A stretch of 64,000 nt of DNA from Capitella teleta (GCA_000328365.1 KB309368.1:1-64000), one strand, 5' to 3'. Counted from the stretch's first letter, positions 1-12,900 are shown. Program-made: numbers and translations. The notes: generated from the sequence alone by a model not told the origin.

Positions 1-388
1 GCAGATTGAGTTTGAACATGTGCCGTATTGGACTGGTCTGCACAGCCTGTATGCTGTAATATTAACAATCCTTGTAATTGTTGAATTGCATTGGTTTTCA
101 TCATATGTTAAATGATAATGTAAAGTCATTTCAGGGGGAAATACATATCTATATAGCTCAATGGTTGCGCAATTCTGCTGTAAATCATAAATTGAAGCAT
201 ATACTATAGTTTGGCATCATGAACTATTATTACTGCAAATACGTTGTTTCCTTGATTAAAGTTCATCATTAGCTTAATTATTAAAAATTTTCCTTGGTCA
301 CATCTCTGATTGATTCTTGTTATTTTTTTTCTCCTTTGCCTTAGAATTACTGGTATCAATTCACTTTTGAATTTTTTACTCTTGACAG

Positions 389-2042
389 GCTAGGATAAAG
401 AAGATTATGCAAACAGATGAAGATGTTGGCAAAGTTGCAGCTGCTGTTCCTGTTATAATTTGTATCCTCAAAAAAAATTTTTTTTTAATAAATTGCGTCA
501 CGGCATTCTGTTCCTTGACGGCTGTGTTCAGCCAGAGCTCTTGAGTTATTCATTCAATCTCTCATTGTGAAAGCAAGTGAAACCACGCGAGCGAAACATG
601 CAAAGACCCTCAGTTCATCTCATATGTAAGCAGCAGTTCAAATATACTTCATATTTTTCTAACAGACTTTCTTCATTTAGTAAGCAGACAATTCAGTCTG
701 AAAAGCAGTTTGACTTCCTCAAGGATTTGGTCGCTAGCATACCGGACGTAGCGCCCGCAGACGAAGATAACTCAGACGTACATTTTCCGCCCTCCTCATC
801 ATCCGTGCCTGCTATTGTGCCAGAGCGTGTGGTCTCTGCTACAACACCAAGACCTAGGGGCAGGTATGTGGGTTTTGGTCGGCAGCGGAATTTAGTTGAA
901 TTACTGATTTTATATAGGCCGAGGAAGAAGCCAGCGGAGGGAGATGAGGTTCCAAAAATTCCGAAGAAACGAGGCCGCAAACCGAAGGCTGCAGTAGCTG
1001 CAGCACTGGCTGCTCAACCAACCATGACTGCTTCATCCGAGCATGATTCTTCTGACAGCAGTGATGTTAGTTACAGGATTTTAAATTGTGGCATTCCTGA
1101 ATTTCTCTTTCGCAGGATGAAGCTGAGCCTGCAAACCACTCTGAAATGCCAACGCTTCCCTCTTCACAACACACACACGCTGCAGCCAGCACACCACCCA
1201 GATTGACTCCTGAGCCATCATGTCACAATCTACAACCACCGCCACATGTTTCGCTGTCTACTGGGCAGTCCCTCCCAAGCAGCCCAGCACCTCCCGTCAT
1301 GCCTCCTCCACCAGCATCCGGCAGCGCCATTTCTCCATCACACGTGCCGTTCCCAACCACAAGCTCCACGTCCAGGACTCCAACCTCAATGCCGCACGAA
1401 ACAAACATCCCTGTGCCAAGCTCCATCTCGCACTCAACCTCCTCCTCATCCACAGCGCCTCCTCCCGTTCAGCTGACCTCCATGCCTGCTTCCTCCCTAG
1501 CTCTTCCTCCTCCTATCCGGGGGGCCATCCCAACACCGAGCGCCATGCCCCACACCCTCCCCCCATACGCGCAAATGCCCAGGACGAGTGAGATGCCGAT
1601 GAACCTCTCCGCTCCAACGTCTCACATCCCGCACCCTGCATTCTACCATCCGTCATCATATCAAGCAAGCACATCCGGCGTTCTAGATTTAAGCAAAAGT
1701 GCGCAGCCGCCATCAGACTCTGCAGCCGCTGCATCCACACAGCCGCCAATGTTTGCTATGCCCCCTGGGGGAGGACGTTTCCCGCATTACCCTATGCTCC
1801 CTGGCTACTCACAACACATGGGACTTCCTCCTATGCTAACCAGACCTCCACTTATATCAAGTATGATGGCGTCGTCTAGTAAACCTTCAGGGTAAGTGAT
1901 CGCAAACTCTGCTCATTACTTATTATATGATTTTATACTTGGCAGGACGCCAGGAGAGATGCCCCCGGCATTTCCCCAACCCCCTTTTGCTGGGTTTCCA
2001 CCTCGACCTCGACCCTCTGCATCAGAGGACTATGACTCATGA
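389..2042 (+). CDS. DRAP1: NC2-alpha / DR1-associated corepressor (DRAP1), 5' incomplete
   Basis: Histone-fold partner of DR1 (NC2-beta); the NC2 dimer clamps TBP on DNA and represses or redirects Pol II initiation in the nucleus. Six exons are visible: 389-461, 532-625, 681-863, 918-1065, 1116-1891 and 1946-2042, all GT-AG and phase-consistent (457 codons with the stop). The first two exons give the family signature ARIKKIMQTDEDVGKVAAA followed by ISRALELFIQSL; the third gives EKQFDFLKDLVASIPD. The C-terminus ends SASEDYDS, like the human protein. The opening exon, which would encode the short basic N-terminus, must lie left of the window. Two AT-hook-like motifs follow the histone fold (RPRGRPRKKP, spliced across 863/918, and KKRGRKPK). 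The 776-bp exon 1116-1891 is a Pro/Ser/Thr/Met-rich tail that makes the product more than twice the length of human DRAP1 (about 205 aa). Identification is by remembered family sequence. Confidence 0.93.
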
Positions 2043-3284
2043 TACACTTTGTATTCATTCCGATCCTATTTTTTTCCTTTTTTTTTTTGTCATGTTGATT
2101 GGTTTCAACTTTTTATCTGAGTTGCAAAAAACTTGCAAAAAATTTATCTCTTCTTTTGGAAGTTTTTTTAAGGTTTTTTTTTATAGTTGATATTGTGTGT
2201 GTGTTTTTTTTTTTGTGATTCTTTGTTATTGATGCTAAATGTTTATGTGAAATGGCATCGTCCTATCAAGGATTATTTGATTATTTGATTATGAAAAAAA
2301 GAAAAAAAGCTTTCTCACCTGCTTTCTGTTGTGTTTGGAGTTCTTTTTTTATTTTTTATTTAATTAATTCATCTCAGTCTCTCAGATAATATATGTGAAT
2401 GGAGAGTGAGACACAAGCCAATATTGTTTGTGAATTTTGAGTAATAATTGCACTGCAAAGCTCTGCACATGTCACTCTTAACATGGAAAGAACATTAATA
2501 CCGTGGTATCTGCTGGTCTTTAAAAAGACCTTCAAATTGAAATCGTTGTTTTAATTTAAGGCATTAAGAAGTCATGATTATCGTCCAAAAGACTAGAGTC
2601 CTTAAAAAGTCCTTATTTTCAGTGCGAGTCTCTTCTCAGACTCTTGTGTGCTAGACAATATGGGAGATGCACTGATTAGCAGCATATTTATGAGTAACTC
2701 ATTAATTCGTTTGGTGACCAATCCTAACGTACTTTAGCGATACGACTGCATGATTTTTTGTACGGGAGCGGGCCAAACTGCAATGAGTGTAAGGGGAAGG
2801 ACGTGCAGTTTGATTGCTGGTTTAAAGTTTGAAAGCGCCTTACCATGCCTCATTAGTTTTATTACTCATTAATTTGTGACCTCATTTACACCACAGATTA
2901 TCGGATAGCCTAAGATGTCTTCAAGGGAACTAGCTTTTGATGGAGAACAAAATTTTTAATGCGAGAAGGGTTGGAGCCCCCCTCCTTCCTCCTCACACAT
3001 CCCCTTTGCTATTCGCTCCACCATTTGAATTTTTAATTTTGTTTTTCATATTTCTGTCAAATTTCAATCACATCCTGGAAAAAGAACGTTTCTGCGTGAA
3101 ATGTTGATTACTTGTTCATGCATAGAAGGACTAAATTTTCAAAGTTTTAGGACTTGAAAATGTCTGAAAAAGTTCTGATTTTGGGATGTAATGAGGGTGC
3201 AGATGCCATGATTAGTACATTTATTCACATAAATACTATAGACTATTGAATAATATGAAATGAATATGAAATAAAAAAATTAAA
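2043..3284. other. DRAP1 3' flank, no gene seen
   Basis: This stretch probably starts with the DRAP1 3' UTR, which is T-rich with several runs of T near 2070-2220 and 2341-2362. No canonical AATAAA close to the stop was found. No coding signal was seen on either strand. Confidence 0.5.
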
Positions 3285-3480
3285 TATTTCAAGTTCCCTC
3301 GGGCAACATTGTGCCTTTCTTTGGCTAATACAGATTTGGGCCGCCACTCCTTTCCATCCAGGGTAGTGAAGCAAGAGTGCCTCCTTACCCAAGGACACAA
3401 GGTTTGTGGCTGGTTTCAAACCTCCAGTGGCCAGCGCCAGTGAAGCGGGCACGCAAACCACTCGGTCACCTCCTCATGAT
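3285..3480 (-). mobile_element. tRNA-derived SINE
   Basis: Read on the minus strand, the segment starts with a Pol III type-2 promoter. An A-box-like TGACCGAGTGG lies at 3468-3458 and a B-box-like GGTTTGAAACC at 3422-3412, about 36 bp apart as in a tRNA with a long variable arm. The body then carries GTCCTTGGGTAAGG, a stretch resembling the conserved 3' parts of many SINE and CR1/L2-like repeats. The flanks are AT-rich. Exact ends and target duplications could not be fixed by eye. It is most likely a single old insertion; a tRNA pseudogene is the alternative but would not explain the approximately 110-bp tail. Confidence 0.6.
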
Positions 3481-3987
3481 ATAAAATGTAAAATATGGTA
3501 TAAAATTAATATTTAATTTATTATATATATATATATTTTGATAATTTGATATTGAACCTACCGGGAGACCCAGCTTAAGTTCACACAGAAAGATCATATC
3601 ACTTATCAAAAATGAAAAATGATTATTGAAATGTTTCTCAATACAATGTCGATCCCAGAAATCATAACGTCATACACGTTATGGTTTGTGTAAAATTCCG
3701 CTGTTCTTTCATCGCGTCTTGATTGTTCTTCGGTAACCAAGTCAACAAAAATGGCCGCTCAAACATTCCCCAGACGAATATAGTCTTTCCTCCATCAAAT
3801 CGCTCCTATATCGGCAGAATTGGTTTCGGTTGAGTAAGAAGTAAGTTCTCATTCATTAGCCCAAATTGCGACTGCTGACACCTGCTTAAGCAGAGAATGA
3901 TTATATGTTGTTGATCTGACTGAGGCACTCCGCACTGAGTAACTATCATTATCACTATCATTCAGTGATCACTTTAGCACAGATTCT

Positions 3988-4013
3988 CGGGCGAGGTCTG
4001 TATACCTCGCCCG
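3988..4013. repeat. Perfect 10-bp-arm hairpin
   Basis: CGGGCGAGGT (3988-3997) is separated by six bases from its exact inverse complement ACCTCGCCCG (4004-4013). A second small palindrome, CGGTAAACCG, follows at once. Function unknown. It lies about 120 bp outside the inverted-repeat transposon beginning at 4134 and is not part of it by the target-duplication criterion. Confidence 0.7.
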
Positions 4014-4133
4014 ACGGTAAACCGCTTCTTTTTGCGTCTACTGGCAGCCAGGCTCCACACTCAGCCGATTGCATGATAAATATAGACATATTATCCGACA
4101 AATCCTTGTGTTTAATCCCTCCAGACGTTAGAT

Positions 4134-5270
4134 CACAGGGGGTCTTACCAGTGAGCGATGGATACATGGAATGCCTTCTAGACAGTATATATTAATATCA
4201 AGGGAAGTCACTGATTTCTCAGAAGAACAATAACAAAGCCTCGGAAGCTACATTCCCCTCACGGGAGAGAGCTGAGGCTTCGGATCTGGCATTATTATGA
4301 ATAAATGAACCTATAGACACCAAAAATCCGCACGGCAGTGACTAATTAGTCATTAATTGCACAAAAATGCTTCCATTTCCAAAACGACTAGCAACGGGTA
4401 CGATGGCTGCAGCATTTGACCTTCACCTTAACAAGCCGCTCAGTGATTGATTAATAATAGTTCAGCTGAGAAATGCAACTGAAATTAATCAAAGCATTCA
4501 CTCGATAGAGATCAGTCCAGCAGTATGATTCTCTAAATTATTCGATGCATAAAACAGTATTCAGATAATTTTATAGTTCGTAATACTTGTTATAAATTCT
4601 AAAGTTATTAGATAGATAACACAACATGTTGTGAGGTATATAAAACGATTCTAACCATATACACCAGAGGGCGCTGTATGTGTCGTCTGCTAATTCCCGT
4701 CAATTCAACTAAACAAGTCAACTAAATGCAATGTGTCTTTCAACTCTAACTCCTTTTTCTAGCCTATTTCATGCTCAATTTGACTCTCAGAATAGCTTTT
4801 ATTGTTCGAGAGACAATTACAGACAGGATGTTTCACTCTAAAGCCAATCTGTTAAATTAATAATGTATCCTGAGCTCTACACTTTTGCAGCTCCATTCCG
4901 GTTTTAAGGATTGTATTTCGACATTTAGCGATCGTGAGTTCGCTGCGGGCTGAAAATTTGCTGCGGTCCGACAAAATGGATGCATCGTACCCGTTGCTGG
5001 TCGTTTTGCAACTGATTGGATTTTTGGCCAATTAATTAGTAATTAGGCGTTGCCGTACGAGATTATTGGTGTCAATTGTTTCATTTATTGGTGATCTTGC
5101 CAGATCTGAAGTTTCGGCTCCCTCTTTTGAAGAGAAGATTGCTTTCGAGGCAAGCGTCCTAAGATTGACAGGAATCAGTGACTTCCCTTGATATTATATA
5201 TATAGACAGAAAGCATTCACTGCATTGAGTTTTGTCCATATCTGCTCGCTCACTGGTAAGACCCCCTGTG
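4134..5270. mobile_element. Non-autonomous inverted-repeat DNA transposon, P-superfamily-like
   Basis: The element begins CACAGGGGGTCTTACCAGTG at 4134 and ends with the inverse complement at 5270. It is flanked by a perfect 8-bp direct repeat, CGTTAGAT, at 4126-4133 and 5271-5278. Similarity between the two arms continues inward for roughly 280-310 bp with mismatches and small indels; for example ACGACTAGCAACGGGTACGA near 4383 faces its diverged inverse copy near 4989-5008. The middle (about 4430-4950) is unique AT-rich DNA with no transposase reading frame. An 8-bp duplication together with a CACAG terminus fits the P superfamily rule (CANRG) better than hAT (YARNG). Superfamily assignment is inference; the element itself is directly visible. 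Confidence 0.85.
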
Positions 5271-5925
5271 CGTTAGATGGTATATTTATGCTCCAAGAAA
5301 AAAACAATATGAGCCAGTACCATCATGTCAAACTTACATTAATTAAAACCCGCAACAAAATATCACTTCATGAAGAAGTAAACAAACACCATTTTGCGAG
5401 TGACGTCACTCAGCGCATGAGCACTGCATTGTAAACAAGCGCACATGCTTCACTTTCCCGCTCAAACTTCTCTCACGACTTTCGAATGAAAATGAATAAA
5501 ATTGTTCATATACTGATTAGTGATGCACAAAATATTGCGTATTAATAATTAATACGTATTCCTTTGTGAAGACTCGGTATAAATTACGTGCGCAACTGCA
5601 AGGGAAGATATTAGCGCGGGAAAATTGTATGCGCATGCGTGTATGTTTACTTCGCACTACGCAGGCGCAGTGCTCTGGTTTATTTATAACACATGGAGAG
5701 CAGGTCATGTGACACAACAATCGGAAAGCGGAGAGAAACCTGTAATGTCACTTTTTTTCGTTGCGGATCCATTTTAAGTAGGTTTATGGTACTGGTTTCT
5801 AACAAAATTTAGTACCAGCGTCTACCTGGTATGGCTCTGCAGATGCTGGTGCCTTCATAAATATAATTACAAGCGTGGAATTCTAGAAATCGTGGTTCGC
5901 GAACTGGAGTTTAATGCGTTTACCG

Positions 5926-5953
5926 TACAGCGAGGCCCATTGGGCTCGCTGTA
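5926..5953. repeat. 28-bp near-perfect palindrome
   Basis: TACAGCGAG at 5926 is mirrored by CTCGCTGTA ending at 5953, with only small mismatches in the centre. It may be a collapsed TA-flanked transposon end pair or a cruciform site. No associated gene. Confidence 0.5.
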
Positions 5954-6462
5954 GTATGTCAGCTACATTCACTTTTATTCACTGAACTGACTTACTGAGT
6001 GAATGTCTTAGTTAGTTAGCACTTAGTAAGTTAGTTAACATGATCAAGTCTCAACTCGAATCAGATGTCTCACTATCGGTCAATCAAAGAAGCGAGTCGA
6101 TAAACTGTCGTCTCACAAATGCACAAACATTAATTAATGCCAACACAAAAGGGTTGACTCGGCACTGGTTGCGTAACAGTATGGTGCAAGCGTTTCTCAA
6201 TTGTTTTGGCCCTAAAACGTGCGATGTGGAAAAACATTGATCAAAGGACATCACACTCTGAGCGTTTGATTGGCTGATCTTGATGAGTGGGAGCAGTTTG
6301 GACTGTGGCTTAAACTGGAAAATGGCTTAAAATGTCCCTATACACATGAATTATTCCGTTAAACATACATCTGTGGCTTCTAAATAATTTAATTATAATG
6401 AAAATTTGTTTAAAAAGCTCACAATTTAATCTTAATATTTCCCTTTGCTTAACTTAATCAAC

Positions 6463-6481
6463 ATATAGGGAGTCCCTATAT
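6463..6481. repeat. 19-bp perfect palindrome
   Basis: ATATAGGGA and TCCCTATAT flank a single G. It abuts the pogo-like fragment that follows and may be part of that element's interior, because the related copy near 10050 also carries repeated CCCATA/TATATAG words. Confidence 0.5.
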
Positions 6482-6621
6482 GGCGTCTCTATGGGGTGTA
6501 GTTCAATCACAAAACAAAACCAATTCGTCTCCAGTTGAGGCGAATTTGTTAATCCGAATCCCTCATTAATCCGACCAGAATCACTGGGAACGAGCCTGGT
6601 TGGATTAATGAGGGTTGACTG
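6482..6621. mobile_element. Pogo/Tigger-like MITE fragment (right end)
   Basis: The segment ends GGTTGGATTAATGAGGGTTG then ACTG, followed by TA at 6622-6623. It aligns by eye with the right part of the element at 9679-10183: shared GTTGAGGC, AATCCGA and AATCACTG words and the same ending GACTG|TA. No matching left terminus was found upstream, so this copy looks 5'-truncated. The terminus resembles the TACAGTCAACCCTCATTAATCC type typical of pogo-class elements. Confidence 0.55.
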
Positions 6622-6944
6622 TATAAAAGTAATATTTTATTATTACGGGAAATATTTTTTATTCTTCTACGAAATAAGCATTACCTGATAACAATTTGCT
6701 AGCTATTTGTACCCATTTACCCATATTATTGCTGGAAGTGAGGCTGAAAGGTATCTGTTTATTATTTTATTGCATTAAATTGAACTAATTCTTGGTTATT
6801 ATGCGGGCACAGGGATGAGCATGCAGATAATATTATGAATATCTATGACTGGATACCAACACCTACTCAGGTCAATTGGTCTGATCTGATGAGCAGTAGA
6901 TTCCTCTGTCATTTTGAGGTCAATCTCTCACAATTGCAGTTACC

Positions 6945-9900
6945 ATGACAACCCTCACAACCCCTGATGGCCCATCTGAGGTCATCAATGCCCGTCGTAC
7001 CGAGTCCCTTGACGCGCCTGGAATTCTCAAACTCGTGCAGTCTTCAACTGAAGCTCTCTTCGGCAGAGTGAATGTCGTCAACCTCATGTATGTTGAACTT
7101 GATAAAATCTTGTTATTGTTCATTCATTGTGTTTTTGCTATCTTAGTGAGAAAGCTGTGTTAGCGGTGACCCTGTCAAATGATGAAGATGACCTTTTAGG
7201 CCACGCTGCATTCTTTGATTATCCGAACCAAACTGATGTCGACCAAGCTGAATGGGAGAAGTGGATCACTGAGAACTATGGTCTCAAGAAATGCGACGCC
7301 CTCAATTCCCTCTTCATGCATTACTTCGTGGCGAAACAGGAATATTCACACGGATGTGCGAGAGAAATTGTGCGCACTATGTTCAACGCAGTACCTGATC
7401 TGCATTATTGCTTCTTAATTGTGCCTCCTGGGGTTTTCCCAGGTAATTTATATCAACAATGTCTTTGGTCTGGAAGCTATAATTGCCTCTCTTGCAGAAC
7501 ATGCCATTTCGGATATTTTCAAGCAAGTTGATAAAGCAGGATCCATTCCAAACCAACAGAGTGGCTCTCTGTTTGTTTGCCATCGACATGACCATGTGCC
7601 GGTGCTCCACGTGAGAACAGCGAGGTATTCCTTCTTAAGATTTCTTTCAAATCCATTGATAACCTTTTGCCTACCCTAGGGTTGAAGATCACGATGATCT
7701 TGTGCCAATATTCAACCGCCAAAGCGATTTGTTGAAATCAACTTATGGAGAATATTTCCTTGCTGAGCTGATTGAAGCTCAAGATGAGAACATGAAGTGC
7801 ATTGTTGCTGAGGTATTTTGACCTTAGGTGTCTGTATAAATTGGTTAGAAACATATTGATTCTCCTAGGTTGAGGGTACGGCCATTGGTTTCATGAGCAT
7901 CAACAAAGATGTTAACATTGATCTCTTGAATCAATGTTTTGAACTGGGTCCTTTCCATGGTTTGCGTGTCCCTCATGAAGATGATGAATTAGAACCCACT
8001 CCAACGCCAAACCCAGTTAGTGAAGGTCAGTGATAGTTGTTCATTAATTTCATTTTATTGCATTACGTAACACCCACAGAGCCTGAGCGACCAGTTTCAG
8101 CCAAATCTGATGTTTCAAATGCTTCTCTGACGTCAAAAGTGTCGAAGAAATCAGCTGTCAGCTCAGCTGTATCCAGAAAGGAAGCTACTTCTGCTACAAG
8201 TCGGGCAAGCTCTAAGATCAGTTTGAAAGGTTTGTGAATCTGTCAACGGGAAAATAAAATTCATCCTGTGATATTCACAGGAAGTGCAAAGGTTGAGGAG
8301 CCTCCTGCTATTCAGGGAAAACTCAGCGACGGAAATGCTTCACTTCTAAGCGAGCATTCGGAGAAAGGTTCAAGGAAATCGTCTGCGAGTCAAGCACGTG
8401 AACCTGTCGAGGAGTTGAAATTGAATCAGGTTTTTATTGATGTGAAAACAAATCTTCAGTTATGACGTTTATTATTCAGGTTGTTGATCTAGCTCCACCA
8501 AAAACTCCAAAGCCTCCAAGTCCAAGATCAAAACTTCCAAAGAGATTTGTCCCTGTGTACAAAGGAGTCAGTTCTGCTTTTGCGATTCAGCTTTTCTGTA
8601 TTGACGAGAGCTTTGAAATGAGGTTTGGTTTTTGTGTATTCAAGATGGTGTCCTCTTCATCTAATCCTCATTCAGGTCATGTGATTTCATGTTTAAAGCT
8701 TTTGAGCTTTTTGAAAGCTGCAATTTTGGAATTATTACTGTTCCACATTTGGTTCCTGAGTTTCCACTCCTTCAGCAGTTTGTGGTGAGTAACATCCGCA
8801 AATGTGAATTATATAGGGTTCATATTTTATACATTTCTCCTCTCATCAGTGCTGATATATAATGATTATTTTTGTTAAATCTTTTATTTACTGTACATAG
8901 CATTTACTTCTTTTACTAACATTTCTCTGTTAAACCTGGAAATTTGATTGAAATTTAGCTTTTGTTATTAGGGAAATCAAATGTGTGATAACTTATGGTA
9001 ATTATTGCTGTATGCGGTGAAAAAAAAAAATGCTTCCAAAAAAACCAACTCAATTTGAGACAAAACATCTAAGTTTTACAGAATGATTTATACAGAGTGG
9101 GCCAAAAGCAATCTACTCCATGTTGAAAAAAAACCAAACCCTCTGTAATTTGCTAAAATGTATCACTTATTCCAAAAAATAACTACTTGGTAGGCCTATG
9201 GATTGACTATGTTATTTTGTGCCCATTTATGCAAATAAATTAATAAAATTAAAATTCAATTTTGAATTAGGGAGGAACATTTAAATGCAAGTGGTGTGTG
9301 ATCACAAAAAGAGCTAAATCCGATGAGCCCCCAAACGAGCATTAAGGAATGTGATCTCTTGGATGGTGTTTCAATACAAACTATCTGCTTTGTTTTGATT
9401 TTAGGAGATAAACATTAGTGCTGCTATCACGGTACAACAATAGCACTCTCAAATAAAACAGTAGTACAAAAATTATTAATTATGCGTTTGATGAAGCTTA
9501 TCCATGTTCAGGGACCCTGTTTGCTGCCAAAATCGGAAATATCACAGAATGATGAGTGCACTCTATTAATTGAGATAAATAGGCATAAATGTTGAGGAAT
9601 TTTGAATAGAAATAACAGAAATAGCAGCATATGACATGAAATAAATATAGACTACTGTTGGCCCACTCTGTATCTGTACAGTCGGCCTCATAAATCTGAG
9701 TTTTATTAATCTGACTCCACAAATAATCAGACCTGATGCTTGGGGATGGATCTGTCACAATGCTAAATGATTATATTGATCCTATTCCTTTAAATAATTT
9801 CAAACTCCAACTTCAATTTTTGGCATCTAACTTACAGTTTTCCTTCATAATTCGCCAAGATGGCGGCATCTTTTGATTGTTAAAATACAGAAATCACTAC

Positions 9901-12900
9901 ATGTATTGTTCAAAGGCTATAGTCCAGAAGAAAAGGTCTGAGAAATATCTGACAATCTAATCAAATATTGTGTTACCTTGCTTTACTTGAACAAAATGGA
10001 AAATCAGTCTGTATGTTGTTGTCTTGATTTTCGTGGTTGAACTATACACCCCATAGTGACCCCATATATAGTGACCCCATAGTGATCCCTTAGGGACCCA
10101 AGTTGAGGCAATTTATTCATCCGACTCCTTCATTAATCTGTGATCAGAATCACTGAGAGTAAATTTGGTTGGATAAACGACTGTATCAATATCCTTGGAT
10201 GCTGTAGTTGCACAAAGAAATCAGAATTGGCGTTGATCTTGTTTATTTCTTAGCTGGCCAAGAGGTTCCGCTATGCTCTTCCCGTGGATGAGATGAACTC
10301 AGACACTGCGCCGGAATTCCACATGTTCAAAGTTCTTGTGAGGGTCTCCCTCCCCCTCAGCTACTGTTTCGTCGGCTAATTTTGTTTCCTCTCGATATCA
10401 CTTCATTTGCTTGTATTCCAGTTGTTATAGTTTGACATTGTTTTCTGGTGCAGCTTTCACTTATAATTAAACAGGGTGTTTGTGTATACAAGAAACACCC
10501 TGTACTATCAAAGTTCCAAATTCACTGCATGCATTTTTATTAGTATCACTCTATGGCGTACACACTTTGCATGGCTTCAAATGCACAAATTTATGTTGAT
10601 ATCACTTGAATTAAAATATTTACATAATTTGCATGATTTATAAATGAATAAATAATTTATGCATATTGATCATTCAACAGAGGATGACTCCCAGAGTACC
10701 TAGTACTTTTTCTCAAGAGCTGTATGTTTTCTCAAGGGCTGGCCTGATAAGGTGCGTTCACCCCTACTCTGCGTAATTCATCACCGAACCCTAATTTCAG
10801 GAGTTTCAACGTTCGCTTGGCTTGCACCAAAGATTTTGAAGGCGTGGAGTCCCTCGTGAAGACGCTGGACCAGAAGGAAATCCTGCTGGCTGATTTGCAG
10901 CAGTACAACCAAGCACGGAGGGATGACGTTCGTGGATTCAATGAAATATTACCCAAAAATTATTTTGTTTTGATTTTAGGACGGGACCCAGATTCAGGCG
11001 TTTGTAGCGGAGACCAGAGACCAAATTGTGGGTGTGGCAATTATCCGAGCTGAAGAGGATATTGAGTACATTCGGTCTCATTACAACATTGAAGATTTTG
11101 TTTACTTCAACCATCATCGCCGTTCTGAACACGGTCATCTTCATCACTATGCGCTGAATCCAGTGTTCAGACATTACTCCAAGCACTTCTTAAAGGTATT
11201 GTTACAAGATGAGAATACGACAGTGAGTGTATGTGGAGAAAAATTTGAAAATGAACCCCTTTGAAATTATGTATAGTCCTCTAATCCAACCCCCTAATTG
11301 ACAGGCCAGATTGCATATGAGGTGCATGTCTTATCAGGACTCCAGTAATACAGGAGAGGGGTGTTGGGAGTAGAGGAACCCATTTTGCATTCTTTAAATT
11401 TATCATCATTTCAACACATTTCTTTCTTTTTTAGGAAGTGCTACGTCTTGGACACAAGACCTGCTTGTATTATCCCCTCTATCCCGGATATGTCGGCGAA
11501 GAGGTACGAAAAACATGTTGCATGATGGCATATAGTGTTCTTATCTTTCATGATGTCTTATTTTCTGGATAAAAGCAGGTATAAAAATTAAATGATTATA
11601 CCCATTTATACCCACAGTAATGCCCCCATTAGTTGATTAGTCTCTTTGTTGGTGCTAAAATTAATCTGATGTTCTGATAAGTGACGTGCAAGTATCTTCT
11701 TTGATTGTCAAATGATGCTGATGGCTCCGTTCCATGTGAGAGAGAATTCAGCTTCCCCTGTGCTCAGTTAATGGTGTTCGCATGACGCTATATTGCATCC
11801 AATAATGACTTGCTGCTGATGGGCCTCTCCTGTAATTGGCTGTATATCTGATTGATTTAGATTTAAGGCAGCCGCAAATTGTGTTATTGCCTTAATGGTC
11901 GGCTGCTAGAAATAATATAAAATATTTACTAGTTATGCTTTGACTTTTCCTGGTTAATTGACTTTATCATTGCCAGAGTTTGAAGTAAGCAGTTATGCTC
12001 ATCTAACTGTTATGTAATGAAGCTTGTTTCCCTGGAGGAGAGATTAATCACCTCATCTTTCAGACCCTAGGTAAGCACACCCTGGTGTCTGCCCTCAGCG
12101 ACATGGTTCCTGTGCGAGCGCGGCGTCAGATCGTTCAGCCGATTGAGGACCTCGGAGGGAACGCCCCTTCAGAGAGAATCCTCAAGCAACAAGAGATGTA
12201 TGCGTTGAACCATATAAATCGCAAACTCACCCTTGAACCTAAGGTGAAAAGTGTACATCAAGCGTTTGATATTGTAACTGAGATTTATCCTTCACTTCAG
12301 GTGACGATCAACGCTAGAATTGTCGTAGTGGGGGCTTCGGATGTGGGCGTGGCCTTAATGGAAACTTTTGCGCATTGGTAAGTGACGTTTAGTTACGCTC
12401 GGCTTTTTATTGATTGAATTATCTTAGTCCTCACTTGCGATTCAACAATCTGGTTCTCATTTCGCGACACGGTCTCCCAGGAGAGCTCCCTCCAGACCCT
12501 CTGAGGGACTCAATGATGGCGAGCAGGTATTTTGATAAATCGCCTCAATTATCCCCTTGACTTTCTCCTTTATCTACAGCCATTGCTACAGTCAGGAAGA
12601 ATATGCCCAGATGGGAATCCGTGCATGGGTCAACGTTGTCTATGGAAACATGACTTCAATCGATCGCAAAAAGAAACACGTTGTCGTCAATAGCAACACG
12701 ATCGTCCCATACGATCACCTGGTTCTAGCTACTGGTGTCCAATATCAAATAGCTGCTCCAACGGAAGCTGACCCCGATCAACAATATGCTGACGTCAGTG
12801 ACTTGCCTAACAGCCCCGATCGTAGATGGTTGGCTGCTTGTCCAGAAAATGCTTTTGTTGTGAATGATCAGTACGAAGCAGCGGTCGCTCTGTACTGGGT

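Noticed and set aside
1220-1591. Alternative plus-strand frame in the DRAP1 tail exon
   Set aside because: Out of frame with the histone-fold exons; the chosen frame joins both flanking introns in phase and ends with the conserved EDYDS.
4134-5270. hAT assignment of the inverted-repeat element
   Set aside because: 8-bp duplication fits, but the third terminal base is C, against the YARNG rule; the P-type CANRG rule fits better.
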